A DNA stretch of 64,000 bases from Polynucleobacter sp. AP-Elch-400A-B2 (GTDB lineage: Bacteria; Pseudomonadota; Gammaproteobacteria; Burkholderiales; Burkholderiaceae), in assembly GCF_018688355.1 (NCBI RefSeq), contig NZ_CP061317.1, positions 1,682,091 to 1,746,090 of the forward strand, given 5' to 3'. A program made the position numbers and the translations under genes. A model generated the notes under the pieces. The model was given only the letters and a program-made list of their open reading frames with translations, did no database searches and was not told the DNA's origin. Below, in pieces: positions 31,823 to 41,529 of the stretch (its first letter is position 1; each line of letters opens with the position of its first letter).

Positions 31823-32269
31823 TTACTTAGCTAGCGCCGCTTTTACTAAACCAGAAACTTTGCCCATATCGGCTTTACCAGCCAATTGACCTTTAAGAAC
31901 GCCGATCACTTTGCCCATATCTTGTGGACCAGTAGCACCAGTGGATGCAACTGCTGCAGCAACAGCAGCCTCTACTTCAGCATCAGATAACTGTGCCGGC
32001 AAGTAATCTTGCAGGATGACCATCTCAGCTGCTTCGATCGCTACTAAGTCATCACGATTGGCTTTTTCAAATTGAGAGATGGAGTCTTTGCGCTGCTTAA
32101 TCATCTTTTCAATCGTAGCGATGACACTGGCATCATCCATCACAATGCGATCATCTACTTCACGCTGCTTGATGGCTGCTAATAGAAGACGAATAGTTCC
32201 AAGGCGTGCCACTGCTTTTGCACGCATCGCGTTTTTCATATCTTCAGTAATTTGATCTTTCAGACTCAT
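31823..32269 (-). CDS. yqeY: GatB/YqeY domain protein
   Basis: 148 residues of the YqeY family: MSLKDQITEDMKNAMRAKAV, RLGTIRLLLAAIKQREVD, KMIKQRKDSISQFEKANRDD and the C-terminal MGKVIGVLKGQLAGKADMGK. The C-terminal part resembles the tRNA-binding tail of GatB. Function is not firmly known; a tRNA-related role is assumed. It stands between rpsU and dnaG, 120 bp after rpsU with a terminator-like hairpin in between that probably tunes expression. Confidence 0.92.
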   Translation of the reverse strand: MSLKDQITEDMKNAMRAKAVARLGTIRLLLAAIKQREVDDRIVMDDASVIATIEKMIKQRKDSISQFEKANRDDLVAIEAAEMVILQDYLPAQLSDAEVEAAVAAAVASTGATGPQDMGKVIGVLKGQLAGKADMGKVSGLVKAALAK

Positions 32270-32323
32270 GGTATTTTTTCCCGGTATTCAATATCTCATA
32301 AATTGCTGGCGATTCAAAAGCAA

Positions 32324-32354
32324 AAACCCGCTGCGTTTCACCGTCAGCGGGTTT
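32324..32354 (-). terminator. Attenuating terminator after rpsU
   Basis: Perfect ten-base stem AAACCCGCTG / CAGCGGGTTT with an 11-base loop, followed on the minus strand by TTTTTG. It lies between rpsU and yqeY-dnaG, matching the partial terminator known at this spot in macromolecular synthesis operons. Confidence 0.75.
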
Positions 32355-32389
32355 CAAAGCCTCTCGGTGAGGAGAGCTTTTAAATTCGA

Positions 32390-32602
32390 TTAATAAAGCT
32401 TTTTAGGCAACATCTGGCTGCGAATACGCTTGTAATGGCGTTTGGCAGCAGCGGCCTTCTTGCGCTTACGTTCAGCCGTTGGCTTCTCGTAGAACTCGCG
32501 GGCACGCAAGTCTGTCAAAAGGCCATTCTTTTCAATGGTGCGCTTGAAACGGCGCAATGCCACTTCAAAAGGTTCGTTCTCACGGAGGCGGACTGTAGTC
32601 AT
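32390..32602 (-). CDS. rpsU: 30S ribosomal protein S21
   Basis: 70 residues, basic, standard S21 sequence (RLRENEPFEVALRRFKRTIE, FYEKPTAERKRKKAAAAKRH). It is needed for base-pairing of the Shine-Dalgarno helix in translation initiation. First gene of the macromolecular synthesis order, divergent from tsaD with a 77-bp shared promoter gap. Confidence 0.97.
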   Translation of the reverse strand: MTTVRLRENEPFEVALRRFKRTIEKNGLLTDLRAREFYEKPTAERKRKKAAAAKRHYKRIRSQMLPKKLY

Positions 32603-32679
32603 ACTTGTTTAACTCGTATATGCTCGAAAAATATCGATAAATTAACTGAAATGCGATTCTAGCACGACCAAGTACAAAA

Positions 32680-33753
32680 ATGATTGTTTTAGGCATAGAA
32701 ACTTCTTGTGACGAGACCGGGGTAGCCATATATGACACCACCCCCTGGGAAAACCACGCCCCAGCCCATCAGGGCATCCTAGGACAGGCACTGCACTCCC
32801 AAATTGCCATGCATCGGGACTACGGGGGCGTTGTCCCGGAATTGGCCTCTAGGGACCATATAAGAAGGGTTTTACCCCTTTTAGACGACACTTTGCATGA
32901 GGCCGGGCTCAAATTAAAGGATATCGATGCGGTCGCCTACACCCAGGGTCCTGGCTTAGCTGGCGCCCTGCTCGTGGGGAGTGCTTTTGCCAAATCCCTA
33001 GCCCAGGGTCTCAATCTGCCCTCAATTGGGGTGCATCACCTCGAAGGGCACCTGCTTTCACCGCTTTTAGGGGTTTCTGTACCAGAATTCCCCTTTATTG
33101 CTCTTCTAGTCTCGGGTGGGCATACCCAGCTGATGCTAGTGAGTGGAGTTGGTAAGTACCAACTTCTAGGTGAAACCTTGGACGATGCCGCTGGCGAAGC
33201 CTTTGATAAAACAGCCAAATTACTAGGCTTGGACTACCCAGGCGGAGCCGCCATCTCCAAATTAGCAGAAAAAGGTCAATCTGGAAGATTTGACCTACCC
33301 AAGCCAATGCTGCACTCGGGGGATTTAGACTTTTCTTTCTCCGGACTCAAAACAGCGGTTCTGAACCAGGTGAAAAAATTTGAGGCGCTGGGTATTACGG
33401 ATTTTGATGAGATCGCAACTTTTCATGCGGATCTCGCACGAAGCTTTGTCGATTCCTTAGTCGCAGTACTCGTTAGCAAATCAGAGAAAGCGCTAAAACA
33501 AACTGGCTGCAAACATGTTGTGCTGGCAGGGGGTGTGGGTGCCAATTTGCAATTACGCGCAGCTCTGAATGCGAGCGCTAAGAAGAATCGATTTGAAGTG
33601 CACTATCCACCAGTCGACCTATGTACCGATAATGGAGTGATGATTGCATTTGCTGGAGCACTGCGCATGTTGGCAGAAAATAATGGCTCAACTACTTCAG
33701 GCGCTTTTGATATCAAACCCCGCTGGGATTTGGCGAGCAATAATCTTACTTAA
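32680..33753 (+). CDS. tsaD: tRNA N6-adenosine threonylcarbamoyltransferase
   Basis: 357 residues. It transfers threonylcarbamoyl to A37 of ANN-reading tRNAs (t6A) with TsaB, TsaE and TsaC. Features: ASKHA-type nucleotide fold beginning IVLGIETSCDETGVAIYD, metal ligands in VHHLEGHLLSP (about residue 120), LVSGGHTQLMLV, and VLAGGVGANLQLR with DNGVMIAFAGA near the end. Complete and of normal length. Divergent from rpsU, an order common in proteobacteria. Confidence 0.97.
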   Translation: MIVLGIETSCDETGVAIYDTTPWENHAPAHQGILGQALHSQIAMHRDYGGVVPELASRDHIRRVLPLLDDTLHEAGLKLKDIDAVAYTQGPGLAGALLVGSAFAKSLAQGLNLPSIGVHHLEGHLLSPLLGVSVPEFPFIALLVSGGHTQLMLVSGVGKYQLLGETLDDAAGEAFDKTAKLLGLDYPGGAAISKLAEKGQSGRFDLPKPMLHSGDLDFSFSGLKTAVLNQVKKFEALGITDFDEIATFHADLARSFVDSLVAVLVSKSEKALKQTGCKHVVLAGGVGANLQLRAALNASAKKNRFEVHYPPVDLCTDNGVMIAFAGALRMLAENNGSTTSGAFDIKPRWDLASNNLT

Positions 33754-33769
33754 ATTATTGCTGAATTTA

Positions 33770-34597
33770 TTACTTAGTCAGACTAATTTTGGCGTAGGCG
33801 CTGTGGTTATGAATCGACTCAAAGTTCTCAGCCTCAACCACTAAAGACAAAATACGCTGATCGCCTTTGAGTTGGCCCGCTACATCACGCACTAAGTCTT
33901 CCACAAACTTCGGATTGTCATAAGCACGCTCGGTAACCCACTTCTCATCAGGGCGCTTAAGCAAGCCCCACAACTCACTGGAGGCCTGACTCTCAGCGGC
34001 TGCAACTAAATCTTCTACCGTCATCTTGGTCTGCGAATCAAGCTCTACTGACATCGTCACATGCGAGCGTTGATTGTGCGCACCATACTCCGAAATCTCT
34101 TTAGAGCAAGGACATAGACTCATCACTGGAACTACAGCGCGCAGGTTTAACTCAACATCAATTGCACCAGCTGCATTTTGTTTTGCCTTTGCAGTCCAAG
34201 TCACTTCGTAATCCATCAAGCTTTCAACACCAGATACGGGTGCAGCTTTTTTTACAAAGTGGGTATAGGTAAATTGAATACGACCTTCATTTGCATTGAG
34301 CAATGGGAGCATCTCACGCACCATGGCAACTACAGATGCACTATCAATCGGCTCATGGTGTTTTTGCAAGAGCGCAATGAAACGGGACATATGCGTGCCC
34401 TTCACATGCGCAGGCAAAGCCACATCCATTTCAAAATTACCGACCGCTGGCATCACACCCGTCTGAGTACGAATATTCAGCGGATGGCGCAATCCCCGAA
34501 TCCCTACCTGCTCAATTGGCAAGGCCCGCTCATCATGCGAAGACTGAATGTCAGGCATGGCTTTTGGTTTGAGAAAGGCGGTGTTGATGTCGTTCAT
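33770..34597 (-). CDS. folE2: GTP cyclohydrolase FolE2 (type IB)
   Basis: 275 residues from ATG 34597 (MNDINTAFLKPKAMPDIQSS); a longer in-frame ORF would run into dxs. It opens the GTP ring to give dihydroneopterin triphosphate for folate. Recognised by LPIEQVGIRGLRHPLNI, VPVMSLCPCSKEISEYGAHN (metal-ligand Cys in CPCSKEIS) and the C-terminal FVEDLVRDVAGQL. FolE2 works with metals other than zinc, which can matter under zinc shortage; no Zur site was found. It follows dxs by 25 bp as the last gene of xseB-ispA-dxs-folE2. Confidence 0.95.
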   Translation of the reverse strand: MNDINTAFLKPKAMPDIQSSHDERALPIEQVGIRGLRHPLNIRTQTGVMPAVGNFEMDVALPAHVKGTHMSRFIALLQKHHEPIDSASVVAMVREMLPLLNANEGRIQFTYTHFVKKAAPVSGVESLMDYEVTWTAKAKQNAAGAIDVELNLRAVVPVMSLCPCSKEISEYGAHNQRSHVTMSVELDSQTKMTVEDLVAAAESQASSELWGLLKRPDEKWVTERAYDNPKFVEDLVRDVAGQLKGDQRILSLVVEAENFESIHNHSAYAKISLTK

Positions 34598-34622
34598 GAC
34601 TCTATTTTCAGGCAAAAATGAC

Positions 34623-36527
34623 TTATTTGCCCACAGCCGCAGGATTTGTTGCAGTTTTAGCTGGAAAACGTTGGGAAATAGCCTTTGCAATCCCTGCAAC
34701 GTCCAAGCCACACTGACTCATCAGGAGTTTGTAATCGCCATGCTCCACGAATACATCAGGAAGACCTAATTGTAAAAGGGGTTTGTTTACCCCCATTGCA
34801 GAAAGTGCCTCTAAGCACGCACTACCTGCGCCACCCTGAATCGCACCATCTTCAATCGTCACAAAATAATCATGATCTTGCGCCAAGGATTTGAGTAGCT
34901 CAAGATCCAATGGTTTAACAAAACGCATATTGGCAACTGAAGCATCTATTTGTTCAGCCACTTCAAGTGCTGGGTAGAGCAAAGTTCCAAAAGCCAAGAT
35001 CGCTATGCGCTGACCCGCAGGTGCACTCGACTTACGACGTACTTCGCCTTTACCTAGTGGCACGGTACGCAACTCTTTTGAAGGAATGGTCCCAACACCA
35101 GCACCTCGCGGATAGCGCACAGCGCTAGGATGCGGCTGATGAAATGCCGTAGTCAATAAATCACGGCACTCCGCTTCATCTGCCGGTGTCAAGACCAACA
35201 TATTCGGAATGCAACGTAAGAACGGAATGTCGTACGCACCAGCATGGGTTGCGCCATCTGCACCCACTAAACCGGCACGATCCAATGCAAATAAAACCGG
35301 CAGATCCTGAATCGCTACATCATGAATGAGTTGATCGTATGCGCGCTGCAGGAATGTTGAGTAAATCGCCACTACTGGCTTCATACCTTCACATGCCATA
35401 CCGGCAGCAAAAGTGACTGCATGCTGCTCAGCAATACCGACATCGTAATAACGCTTAGGGAAATTCTTTTCAAACTCCACCAGGCCAGAGCCTTCACGCA
35501 TTGCGGGTGTAATACCAACCAGCAATGGATCAGCGTGCGCCATATCGCACAGCCATTCACCAAACACTTGAGTAAAGGTTTTTTGAGAAGGGGCGGCAGA
35601 CTTCTTCACACCCTCTTCCGGATTGAACTTACTTGGGCCGTGATACAGCACTGGGTCTGCTTCAGCCAACTCATAGCCCTGACCTTTGCGAGTGACTACA
35701 TGCAAGAACTGGGGACCGCGCCCCTCAAGCGCCAAGCGGCGGACATTTTGCAACATCGGAACGAGGGCATCTAAATCATGACCATCGATTGGGCCAAAGT
35801 AATTAAAACCAAACTCTTCAAAAATAGTGGATGGAGAAACCATGCCTTTAGCATGATCTTCCAAACGCTTAGCAAACTCGCGCAAAGGTGGCGCAATAGA
35901 TAAAACGCTATCGATGCCCTTCTTCGTTGCAGAGTAAATGTTGCCACTCAATAGTCTAGCGAGGTGTCGATTGAGTGCACCTACGGCTGGCGAGATCGAC
36001 ATATCGTTGTCATTCAGAATGACTACTAATGGTAGGTCCTCATACACGCCCGCATTGTTCATCGCTTCAAATGCCATACCTCCAGTCATCGCGCTATCGC
36101 CAATCACTGCAACAGCGACTTGCTTCTCGCCCTTGGTTTGGAAAGCGCGGGCCATACCCATCGCCGCAGAAATACTGGTTGAAGAGTGGCCAGTACCAAA
36201 GGCATCGTATTCACTTTCAGCGCGACGGGGGAAACCTGACAAACCATCTAACTGGCGCAAGCTACCCATACGCTCACGACGGCCAGTCAAAATTTTGTGC
36301 GGATAACTTTGGTGACCCACATCCCACACAATTCGATCCTGTGGTGTATCAAAAACGTAGTGCAAGGCAATGGATAACTCGACCGTACCTAAGTTAGAAG
36401 AAAGATGTCCGCCCGTCTTGGAAACAGAATCCAAGACAAACTGACGCAACTCATCTGCAAGCGCAGGAAGCTGCTCGCGCGAGAGTTTTTTTAGGTCTGC
36501 AGGTGAGTGAATGGAATTTAAAGTCAT
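34623..36527 (-). CDS. dxs: 1-deoxy-D-xylulose-5-phosphate synthase
   Basis: 634 residues from ATG 36527 (a TTG directly upstream is also possible). Thiamine-diphosphate enzyme joining pyruvate and glyceraldehyde-3-phosphate, the first step of the MEP isoprenoid route. Seen: HLSSNLGTVELSIALHYVFD, the TPP motif VIGDSAMTGGMAFEAMNNAG with LNDNDMSIS, and the transketolase-like half with GIAEQHAVTFAAGMA and ATHAGAYDIPFLRCIP. It lies 17 bp after ispA in a terpenoid operon; the later MEP gene ispH is at the right end of the window. Confidence 0.97.
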   Translation of the reverse strand: MTLNSIHSPADLKKLSREQLPALADELRQFVLDSVSKTGGHLSSNLGTVELSIALHYVFDTPQDRIVWDVGHQSYPHKILTGRRERMGSLRQLDGLSGFPRRAESEYDAFGTGHSSTSISAAMGMARAFQTKGEKQVAVAVIGDSAMTGGMAFEAMNNAGVYEDLPLVVILNDNDMSISPAVGALNRHLARLLSGNIYSATKKGIDSVLSIAPPLREFAKRLEDHAKGMVSPSTIFEEFGFNYFGPIDGHDLDALVPMLQNVRRLALEGRGPQFLHVVTRKGQGYELAEADPVLYHGPSKFNPEEGVKKSAAPSQKTFTQVFGEWLCDMAHADPLLVGITPAMREGSGLVEFEKNFPKRYYDVGIAEQHAVTFAAGMACEGMKPVVAIYSTFLQRAYDQLIHDVAIQDLPVLFALDRAGLVGADGATHAGAYDIPFLRCIPNMLVLTPADEAECRDLLTTAFHQPHPSAVRYPRGAGVGTIPSKELRTVPLGKGEVRRKSSAPAGQRIAILAFGTLLYPALEVAEQIDASVANMRFVKPLDLELLKSLAQDHDYFVTIEDGAIQGGAGSACLEALSAMGVNKPLLQLGLPDVFVEHGDYKLLMSQCGLDVAGIAKAISQRFPAKTATNPAAVGK

Positions 36528-36543
36528 CAAATCTTTAGTAATC

Positions 36544-37446
36544 TTATTTGCCTCTATTAACCACCAATAGAGCCAAATCTTTCAGGGCCCCGGCTTTAGC
36601 GCCAAAACTCTCTAAGCTAGCAATCGCTGTTTCTTGTAAATCGGCTGCTGCTTGCTTGGCATAGTCTAAACCCATCAAGGTCACATAGGTCGGCTTGTCA
36701 TTGGCCGCGTCTTTTCCTGCGGTTTTACCCAAGGTTTGACTATCTGCAGTGGCATCCAAAACATCATCCACAATTTGAAAGGCCAGCCCCAAAGCTTCAG
36801 AGTAATTTTTGAGATGCTGCATTTGAGTCGGATTCAGCTTGGCAGCAATACCGCCTATCTGCACTGAACAAGAAAGCAGAGCGCCTGTTTTCATGGCGTG
36901 CATTTGTTTTAATCCAGCAAGGTCCAGTTTCTTTCCCACGCTCTCCAGATCAATCGCCTGACCACCAGCCATGCCACGCGAACCAGACGCACTGGCCAGT
37001 GCACTGATCATCGCCAAGCGCATATCAGCATCGCACTGCGTATTTGCCAAAACCTCAAATGCACGAGTCTGCAATGCATCACCAACTAATAAAGCAGTCG
37101 CCTCGTCATAAGCCTTATGTACAGTAGGTCGCCCTCGGCGTAAATCATCATCATCCATACAGGGCAAATCATCGTGCACTAAGGAATACGCATGAATACA
37201 TTCAATTGCAAACGCAGCCGAATCTAAAGCAGTATTTTTCTCTTCATTGGAATCATTACCTAACTCACCAGCGGCATAAACCAATAAAGGACGAATGCGC
37301 TTGCCGCCACCTTGAGCGGCATAACGCATCGCTTCATGTAGACGTGCAGGGTTAACATTCACTGCATCAAGCCAACTATCGAGAGCAAATTCAGTTCGCT
37401 GCCCGTGAGCACGAACCCAATCTTCAAATGAAAGTGCGTTGTTCAT
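36544..37446 (-). CDS. ispA: Polyprenyl (farnesyl) diphosphate synthase
   Basis: 300-residue all-helical prenyltransferase with both aspartate-rich motifs: DDLPCMDDDDLRRGRPT (first) and IVDDVLDATAD (second). It condenses isopentenyl and allylic diphosphates, normally to the C15 farnesyl chain. Chain length inferred from family, not proven. It lies 22 bp after xseB and 16 bp before dxs. Confidence 0.94.
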   Translation of the reverse strand: MNNALSFEDWVRAHGQRTEFALDSWLDAVNVNPARLHEAMRYAAQGGGKRIRPLLVYAAGELGNDSNEEKNTALDSAAFAIECIHAYSLVHDDLPCMDDDDLRRGRPTVHKAYDEATALLVGDALQTRAFEVLANTQCDADMRLAMISALASASGSRGMAGGQAIDLESVGKKLDLAGLKQMHAMKTGALLSCSVQIGGIAAKLNPTQMQHLKNYSEALGLAFQIVDDVLDATADSQTLGKTAGKDAANDKPTYVTLMGLDYAKQAAADLQETAIASLESFGAKAGALKDLALLVVNRGK

Positions 37447-37468
37447 AAAAGTAAAGCCTTAGGGCAAC

Positions 37469-37702
37469 TTAGGCCTCGAATACCCGAACTTGCTGCTCAA
37501 CTTGAGCAAGCATGGCCTGGCAATGTTTTAAGAGTGCTGCACCACGTTGATAAGCTAAAAGCGTCTCTTCCAAAGAGAATTTGCCTGATTCCATATCCGA
37601 AATTAGCTTTTCCAGCTCCTTGACAGCCTGCTCATAACGCAAATTAGGGTCGATTTGTAGCTCAAGACCGGGCTTCTGATCTTCAGATTTCTTCGCTGGC
37701 AT
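37469..37702 (-). CDS. xseB: Exodeoxyribonuclease VII small subunit
   Basis: 77 residues with the XseB signature NLRYEQAVKELEKLISDMES, GKFSLEETLLAYQRGAALLK. It binds XseA to form the single-strand exonuclease. First gene of the isoprenoid operon, a common arrangement. Confidence 0.94.
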   Translation of the reverse strand: MPAKKSEDQKPGLELQIDPNLRYEQAVKELEKLISDMESGKFSLEETLLAYQRGAALLKHCQAMLAQVEQQVRVFEA

Positions 37703-37864
37703 TGGCTTGTTTCCTTCAAATTTCTTAGAGATGTAGTCCTATATATTAAAGCGAGACAGGGGTCAGATGGGTATAATTGCCTCCTTCCTTTCCAATATCG
37801 ATCCGTCGATGGTTGGATTGGTTATTCCGCTTAGCTTCGGCTGACGTTTTCGGGGGTGGGGAGA

Positions 37865-38971
37865 ATGACTAATCTGGCTACCGCGCAGCAGCTTGCGCCG
37901 TCCAACTTACAACTGCCGGTTTCGGCCTATTTTGACGTTGATCTCTATCAGCGTGAAATTGAACTGCTTTTTAAGCGGGGCCCAGGCTATGTTGGTCACG
38001 AACTCATGGTTCCCGAGATGGGCTCCTACCAAACGTTGACAGCAGAGAATGAAGGCCGCTTATTGGTCCGAAACCAAGCTGGCGTTGAACTCCTCTCCAA
38101 TGTCTGCCGTCATCGCCAAGCACTTATGCTTAATGGCAAAGGCAAGGTAGACAACATTGTTTGTCCCTTGCATCGCTGGACCTATGATTTAAACGGTCAA
38201 CTCATGGGCGCACCCCATTTTGAAGACAAGCCTTGCCTCAATCTCGGTAAGTCCCCTTTGCAAAATTGGCAAGGGCTCCTATTTGAAGGTCCGCGTGATG
38301 TACGTACCGATCTAGCCAAGCTTGGCGTAGCTGATGATCTCAATTTTGAAGGCTACATCCTCGATCATGTTGAGGTTCATGAGTGCAATTACAACTGGAA
38401 GACTTTTATTGAGGTCTACCTTGAGGACTATCACGTAGTGCCCTTTCATCCAGGCTTGGGTAAGTTTGTTTCTTGCGAAGACTTACGCTGGGAATTCGGT
38501 GACTGGCACAGCGTGCAAACGGTTGGTATTCACAAGGACCTAGAGAAGCCTGGCTCACCCGTCTATCAAAAGTGGCATGAAGCTGTATTGCGTCATCATC
38601 AAGGCAAGACACCACGCCATGGCGCCATCTGGCTGACCTACTATCCTAATGTGATGGTCGAGTGGTACCCAGGTGTTTTATGCGTTTCCACCCTACATCC
38701 GATGGGTCCCAATAAAACACGTAATGTGGTGGAGTTTTATTACCCTGAAGAAATCGCTCTGTTTGAACGCGAATTTGTAGAGGCAGAACGTGCGGCCTAT
38801 ATGGAAACCTGCATTGAAGATGATGAAATCGCGGAGCGCATGGATGCGGGTCGCGCTGCCCTGCTTGCCCGTGGTCAAAATGAAGTGGGCCCATATCAAA
38901 GCCCCATGGAAGACGGCATGCAACATTTTCATGAATGGTACCGTCGTGCCATGAACTATCAAGGCGCATAA
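37865..38971 (+). CDS. Rieske non-haem iron oxygenase, alpha subunit
   Basis: 368 residues from ATG 37865 behind GGGGTGGGGAG; a GTG at 37856 is possible. Rieske ligands Cys81/His83 in CRHRQ and Cys100/His103 in CPLHRW; mononuclear iron ligands in VYLEDYHVVPFHPGLGKF (the D-x-x-H-x4-H type). This is the aromatic-ring-hydroxylating group, but no beta subunit, ferredoxin or reductase lies beside it. Substrate unknown. The stand-alone reductase at 60650 could serve as electron donor; this is speculation. It stands with sseA 39 bp downstream. Confidence 0.88.
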   Translation: MTNLATAQQLAPSNLQLPVSAYFDVDLYQREIELLFKRGPGYVGHELMVPEMGSYQTLTAENEGRLLVRNQAGVELLSNVCRHRQALMLNGKGKVDNIVCPLHRWTYDLNGQLMGAPHFEDKPCLNLGKSPLQNWQGLLFEGPRDVRTDLAKLGVADDLNFEGYILDHVEVHECNYNWKTFIEVYLEDYHVVPFHPGLGKFVSCEDLRWEFGDWHSVQTVGIHKDLEKPGSPVYQKWHEAVLRHHQGKTPRHGAIWLTYYPNVMVEWYPGVLCVSTLHPMGPNKTRNVVEFYYPEEIALFEREFVEAERAAYMETCIEDDEIAERMDAGRAALLARGQNEVGPYQSPMEDGMQHFHEWYRRAMNYQGA

Positions 38972-39010
38972 TTCAGTAACATCCATTACGCCCCCTTATA
39001 GGAAGCCATC

Positions 39011-39841
39011 ATGACACCTCTCATTACTGCAAACCAGTTAGAAGAAATGATTAATAGTGGCGAGAATGTATTGGTCTGTGATTGCCGCTTTGATTTAGTC
39101 GACCCACTAGCCGGTCGTAAGTCTTATTTAGAAGGCCATATTCCAGGCGCGCTGTATGTTGATTTAGACCACGATTTATCTAGCGAAAAGACAGGTAAAA
39201 ATGGTCGTCACCCACTGCCCACCCCAGAAGCCTGGGCCCAAACCAAATCTCGCTTAGGTATTGACTCCAATACTTTAGTTATTGCCTATGACAATCAGGG
39301 CTCTGTATATGCCAGTCGCTTATGGTGGATGCTCAAAGCCACTGGCCATGCCAATGTACAAGTCTTAGATGGCGGTCTAGATGCTTGGAATGGCCCCATC
39401 GGCACATTGCCACGCGAAGCAAATCCAACAACAACGCCAGTACCCTCAATGCCTTATGTTGGCTTAGTGACAGTAGAAGAGGTTGTGCACAATCTCCAAG
39501 CTAAAACAAATGTCATTGTTGATGCTCGTGCAAACGATCGCTTCCATGGTCAAAATGAAACTTTAGATCCTGTTGGCGGACATATTCCCGATGCAGTTAA
39601 TTACTGCTTCAGAGAAAATCTTTCCAGAAAAAGTTTTAAGGCCCCAGAACAACTCTTCAAAGACTTTGTAGATCTCTTGGGCTCAACTAAAGCTTCTGAA
39701 GTGATTCATCAATGCGGTTCTGGAGTCACGGCCTGTCATAACCTACTAGCCATGGAAGTCGCGGGCCTCAAGGGCTCACGAGTGTACGCAGGTAGCTGGA
39801 GCGAATGGTGTGCCGACCCCAGCCGACCAGTGGCTCTTTAA
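39011..39841 (+). CDS. sseA: 3-mercaptopyruvate / thiosulfate sulfurtransferase
   Basis: 276 residues, two rhodanese domains. The N-terminal one is inactive-type (DCRFDLVDPLAGRKSYLEGH); the C-terminal one bears the active loop HQCGSGVTACHN, with the CGSGV pattern typical of mercaptopyruvate sulfurtransferases. It transfers sulfane sulfur to thiols or cyanide. The stop overlaps the convergent ZIP gene by 4 bp. Confidence 0.92.
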   Translation: MTPLITANQLEEMINSGENVLVCDCRFDLVDPLAGRKSYLEGHIPGALYVDLDHDLSSEKTGKNGRHPLPTPEAWAQTKSRLGIDSNTLVIAYDNQGSVYASRLWWMLKATGHANVQVLDGGLDAWNGPIGTLPREANPTTTPVPSMPYVGLVTVEEVVHNLQAKTNVIVDARANDRFHGQNETLDPVGGHIPDAVNYCFRENLSRKSFKAPEQLFKDFVDLLGSTKASEVIHQCGSGVTACHNLLAMEVAGLKGSRVYAGSWSEWCADPSRPVAL

Positions 39842-40611
39842 TGCAAGAGTGAAAGCAGAATTACCAAGCCAACGCCACCGGCAATCAAAATCGTTTGACG
39901 TAAAGACTCAGCCCAATGTGGACGCCGGTGCATTTGTGGAATCAGATCGCTCACCGCAATATAAATAAAACTACTTGAGGCGATGACCAATAAATAAGGC
40001 ATTGCCGCATGAGCCCTCTCCAGAAAGAAGTAAGCCAATACGCCACCTAGTACCGCAGCTAGGCCGCAAATGAAGTTGTACATCAAAGCACGAGTACGGG
40101 TAAATCCAGCATTTAGTAATACGATGAAATCACCAATCTCTTGCGGAATCTCGTGAGCAATAATGGCAATCGCAGTAAAGATACCCACTTGGTAATCAGC
40201 CATAAAGGCGGCAGCAATCAAAACACCATCTACAAAATTGTGTATGCCGTCGCCGACCAGAATCATCCAACCGCTTCTACCCGCGACTTCTGCATCATGA
40301 CCATGGTGATGATCATGGCCATCCCCTTCGTGATGATGGCTATGACGCAGTAAAGAAATTTTCTCGAGCAAGAAAAAGCCTAAGAGGCCTGCAAGCAAGG
40401 TAGCAAATAAGAGTTGAGGGTTCACACCCGGCATCGTGAATGCTTCGGGTAATGAATGCAGCAAGGCGGTGGCCAGCAAAATACCTACTGACACGCTCAC
40501 CATGCTGTGGACCATCTTTGATAGTAAAGACAAAGAAAAACTCGCGGCAACGAGAACGCTAGCGGTTCCCGCTAACGCTGTGACTAACAAGATGGTTTGC
40601 AGTACTGACAT
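39838..40611 (-). CDS. ZIP-family metal transporter
   Basis: 257 residues with about eight transmembrane segments. A histidine-rich cytoplasmic loop (HSHHHEGDGHDHHHGHD, about residues 90-107) and the ZIP metal pathway motifs VGDGIHNFVDGVLIAAAF and IAHEIPQEIGDFIVLLNAG are clear. It should bring zinc or other divalent metals into the cytosol. The gene is 5 bp after the dienelactone hydrolase gene, so the polA-dlh-zip set may form one transcript. Confidence 0.93.
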   Translation of the reverse strand: MSVLQTILLVTALAGTASVLVAASFSLSLLSKMVHSMVSVSVGILLATALLHSLPEAFTMPGVNPQLLFATLLAGLLGFFLLEKISLLRHSHHHEGDGHDHHHGHDAEVAGRSGWMILVGDGIHNFVDGVLIAAAFMADYQVGIFTAIAIIAHEIPQEIGDFIVLLNAGFTRTRALMYNFICGLAAVLGGVLAYFFLERAHAAMPYLLVIASSSFIYIAVSDLIPQMHRRPHWAESLRQTILIAGGVGLVILLSLLH

Positions 40612-40616
40612 GGAAG

Positions 40617-41513
40617 TTAGGCAACCCCGTTTTGTTTAAACCAGGCAATGCATTTTTCCCAACCATCTTTTGCAGGGCCTTCGCGATAGGTAGCGCGGTA
40701 GTCCGCATGGAAAGCATGTGGTGCATCAGGATAGATTTCAAAACGAGATGCTTTGGCTGCTGGATTTTTGGGAGCTGCTTTGGCAAGTGCTTCACGCATT
40801 TGCTCAACACTCTCCAGAGAGATGCCAGTATCAGCCCCGCCATACAAGCCAAGCACTGGCGCCTTGAGATCAGCAGCGATATCGACTGGATGGCGCGGGT
40901 TGCCCTCGGTTTTCTCACCAATGACACGACCATACCAAGCTACACCAGCTTTAATCTGAGGCAGTGTGGCCGATAACCAAGTAATGCGACCACCCCAACA
41001 AAATCCAGTAACACCCACTTTTTTCAAGTTGCCGCCGTTCTTGCCGGCCCACAATAAGGCAGCTTGTAAGTCATTGAGAACTTGAGTATCCCCCGTTGGG
41101 GCAACGATATTTTTTTGAATTTCGGCAATAGTGCCGTAAGTGTTCGGATCGCCAGCGCGCGTAAAGAATTCTGGGGCAATAGCCAAGTAACCTAATTTAG
41201 CAAAACGTCTTGTGACGTCTGCAATGTATTCATGCACACCAAAGATTTCACTGGCAACAATCACAATCGGCAAATTACCTTTGGCTTTTTCTGGACGTGA
41301 AACATAAGCAGGCATCTGAAAACTTCCCACTGGAATCATTTGCTCGCCCGCTTTGATACCAGTGAAATCAGTTTCAATCGCTGCGGCCATGACTGGCTCA
41401 GAAGCGGCTACAAAACCAATTCCCATAGTGGTTGCTGTAATGGCGGAGGCTTTCATAAAACCTCTTCTATCGCTAGACACCATTTTTGAATCCTGATCTT
41501 TTTTAGTTGTCAT
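40617..41513 (-). CDS. Dienelactone hydrolase family protein, Tat-exported
   Basis: 298 residues from ATG 41513, next to GGAGA; the longer frame overlaps polA. Twin-arginine motif DRRGFMKASA at about residues 15-24, then a hydrophobic stretch ending AASEPVMAA. Alpha/beta-hydrolase core: nucleophile Cys in GVTGFCWGGRITW, Asp in LYGGADTGIS and His in DAPHAFHADYR. The family opens dienelactones and other esters or lactones; this exported member has no assigned substrate. It lies 16 bp after polA. Confidence 0.9.
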   Translation of the reverse strand: MTTKKDQDSKMVSSDRRGFMKASAITATTMGIGFVAASEPVMAAAIETDFTGIKAGEQMIPVGSFQMPAYVSRPEKAKGNLPIVIVASEIFGVHEYIADVTRRFAKLGYLAIAPEFFTRAGDPNTYGTIAEIQKNIVAPTGDTQVLNDLQAALLWAGKNGGNLKKVGVTGFCWGGRITWLSATLPQIKAGVAWYGRVIGEKTEGNPRHPVDIAADLKAPVLGLYGGADTGISLESVEQMREALAKAAPKNPAAKASRFEIYPDAPHAFHADYRATYREGPAKDGWEKCIAWFKQNGVA

Positions 41514-41529
41514 CTCTTGGTCTCCTAAT

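Noticed and set aside
36029..36397. Plus-strand ORFs opposite dxs
   Set aside because: They are antisense shadows of a well-conserved enzyme gene without a recognisable product.
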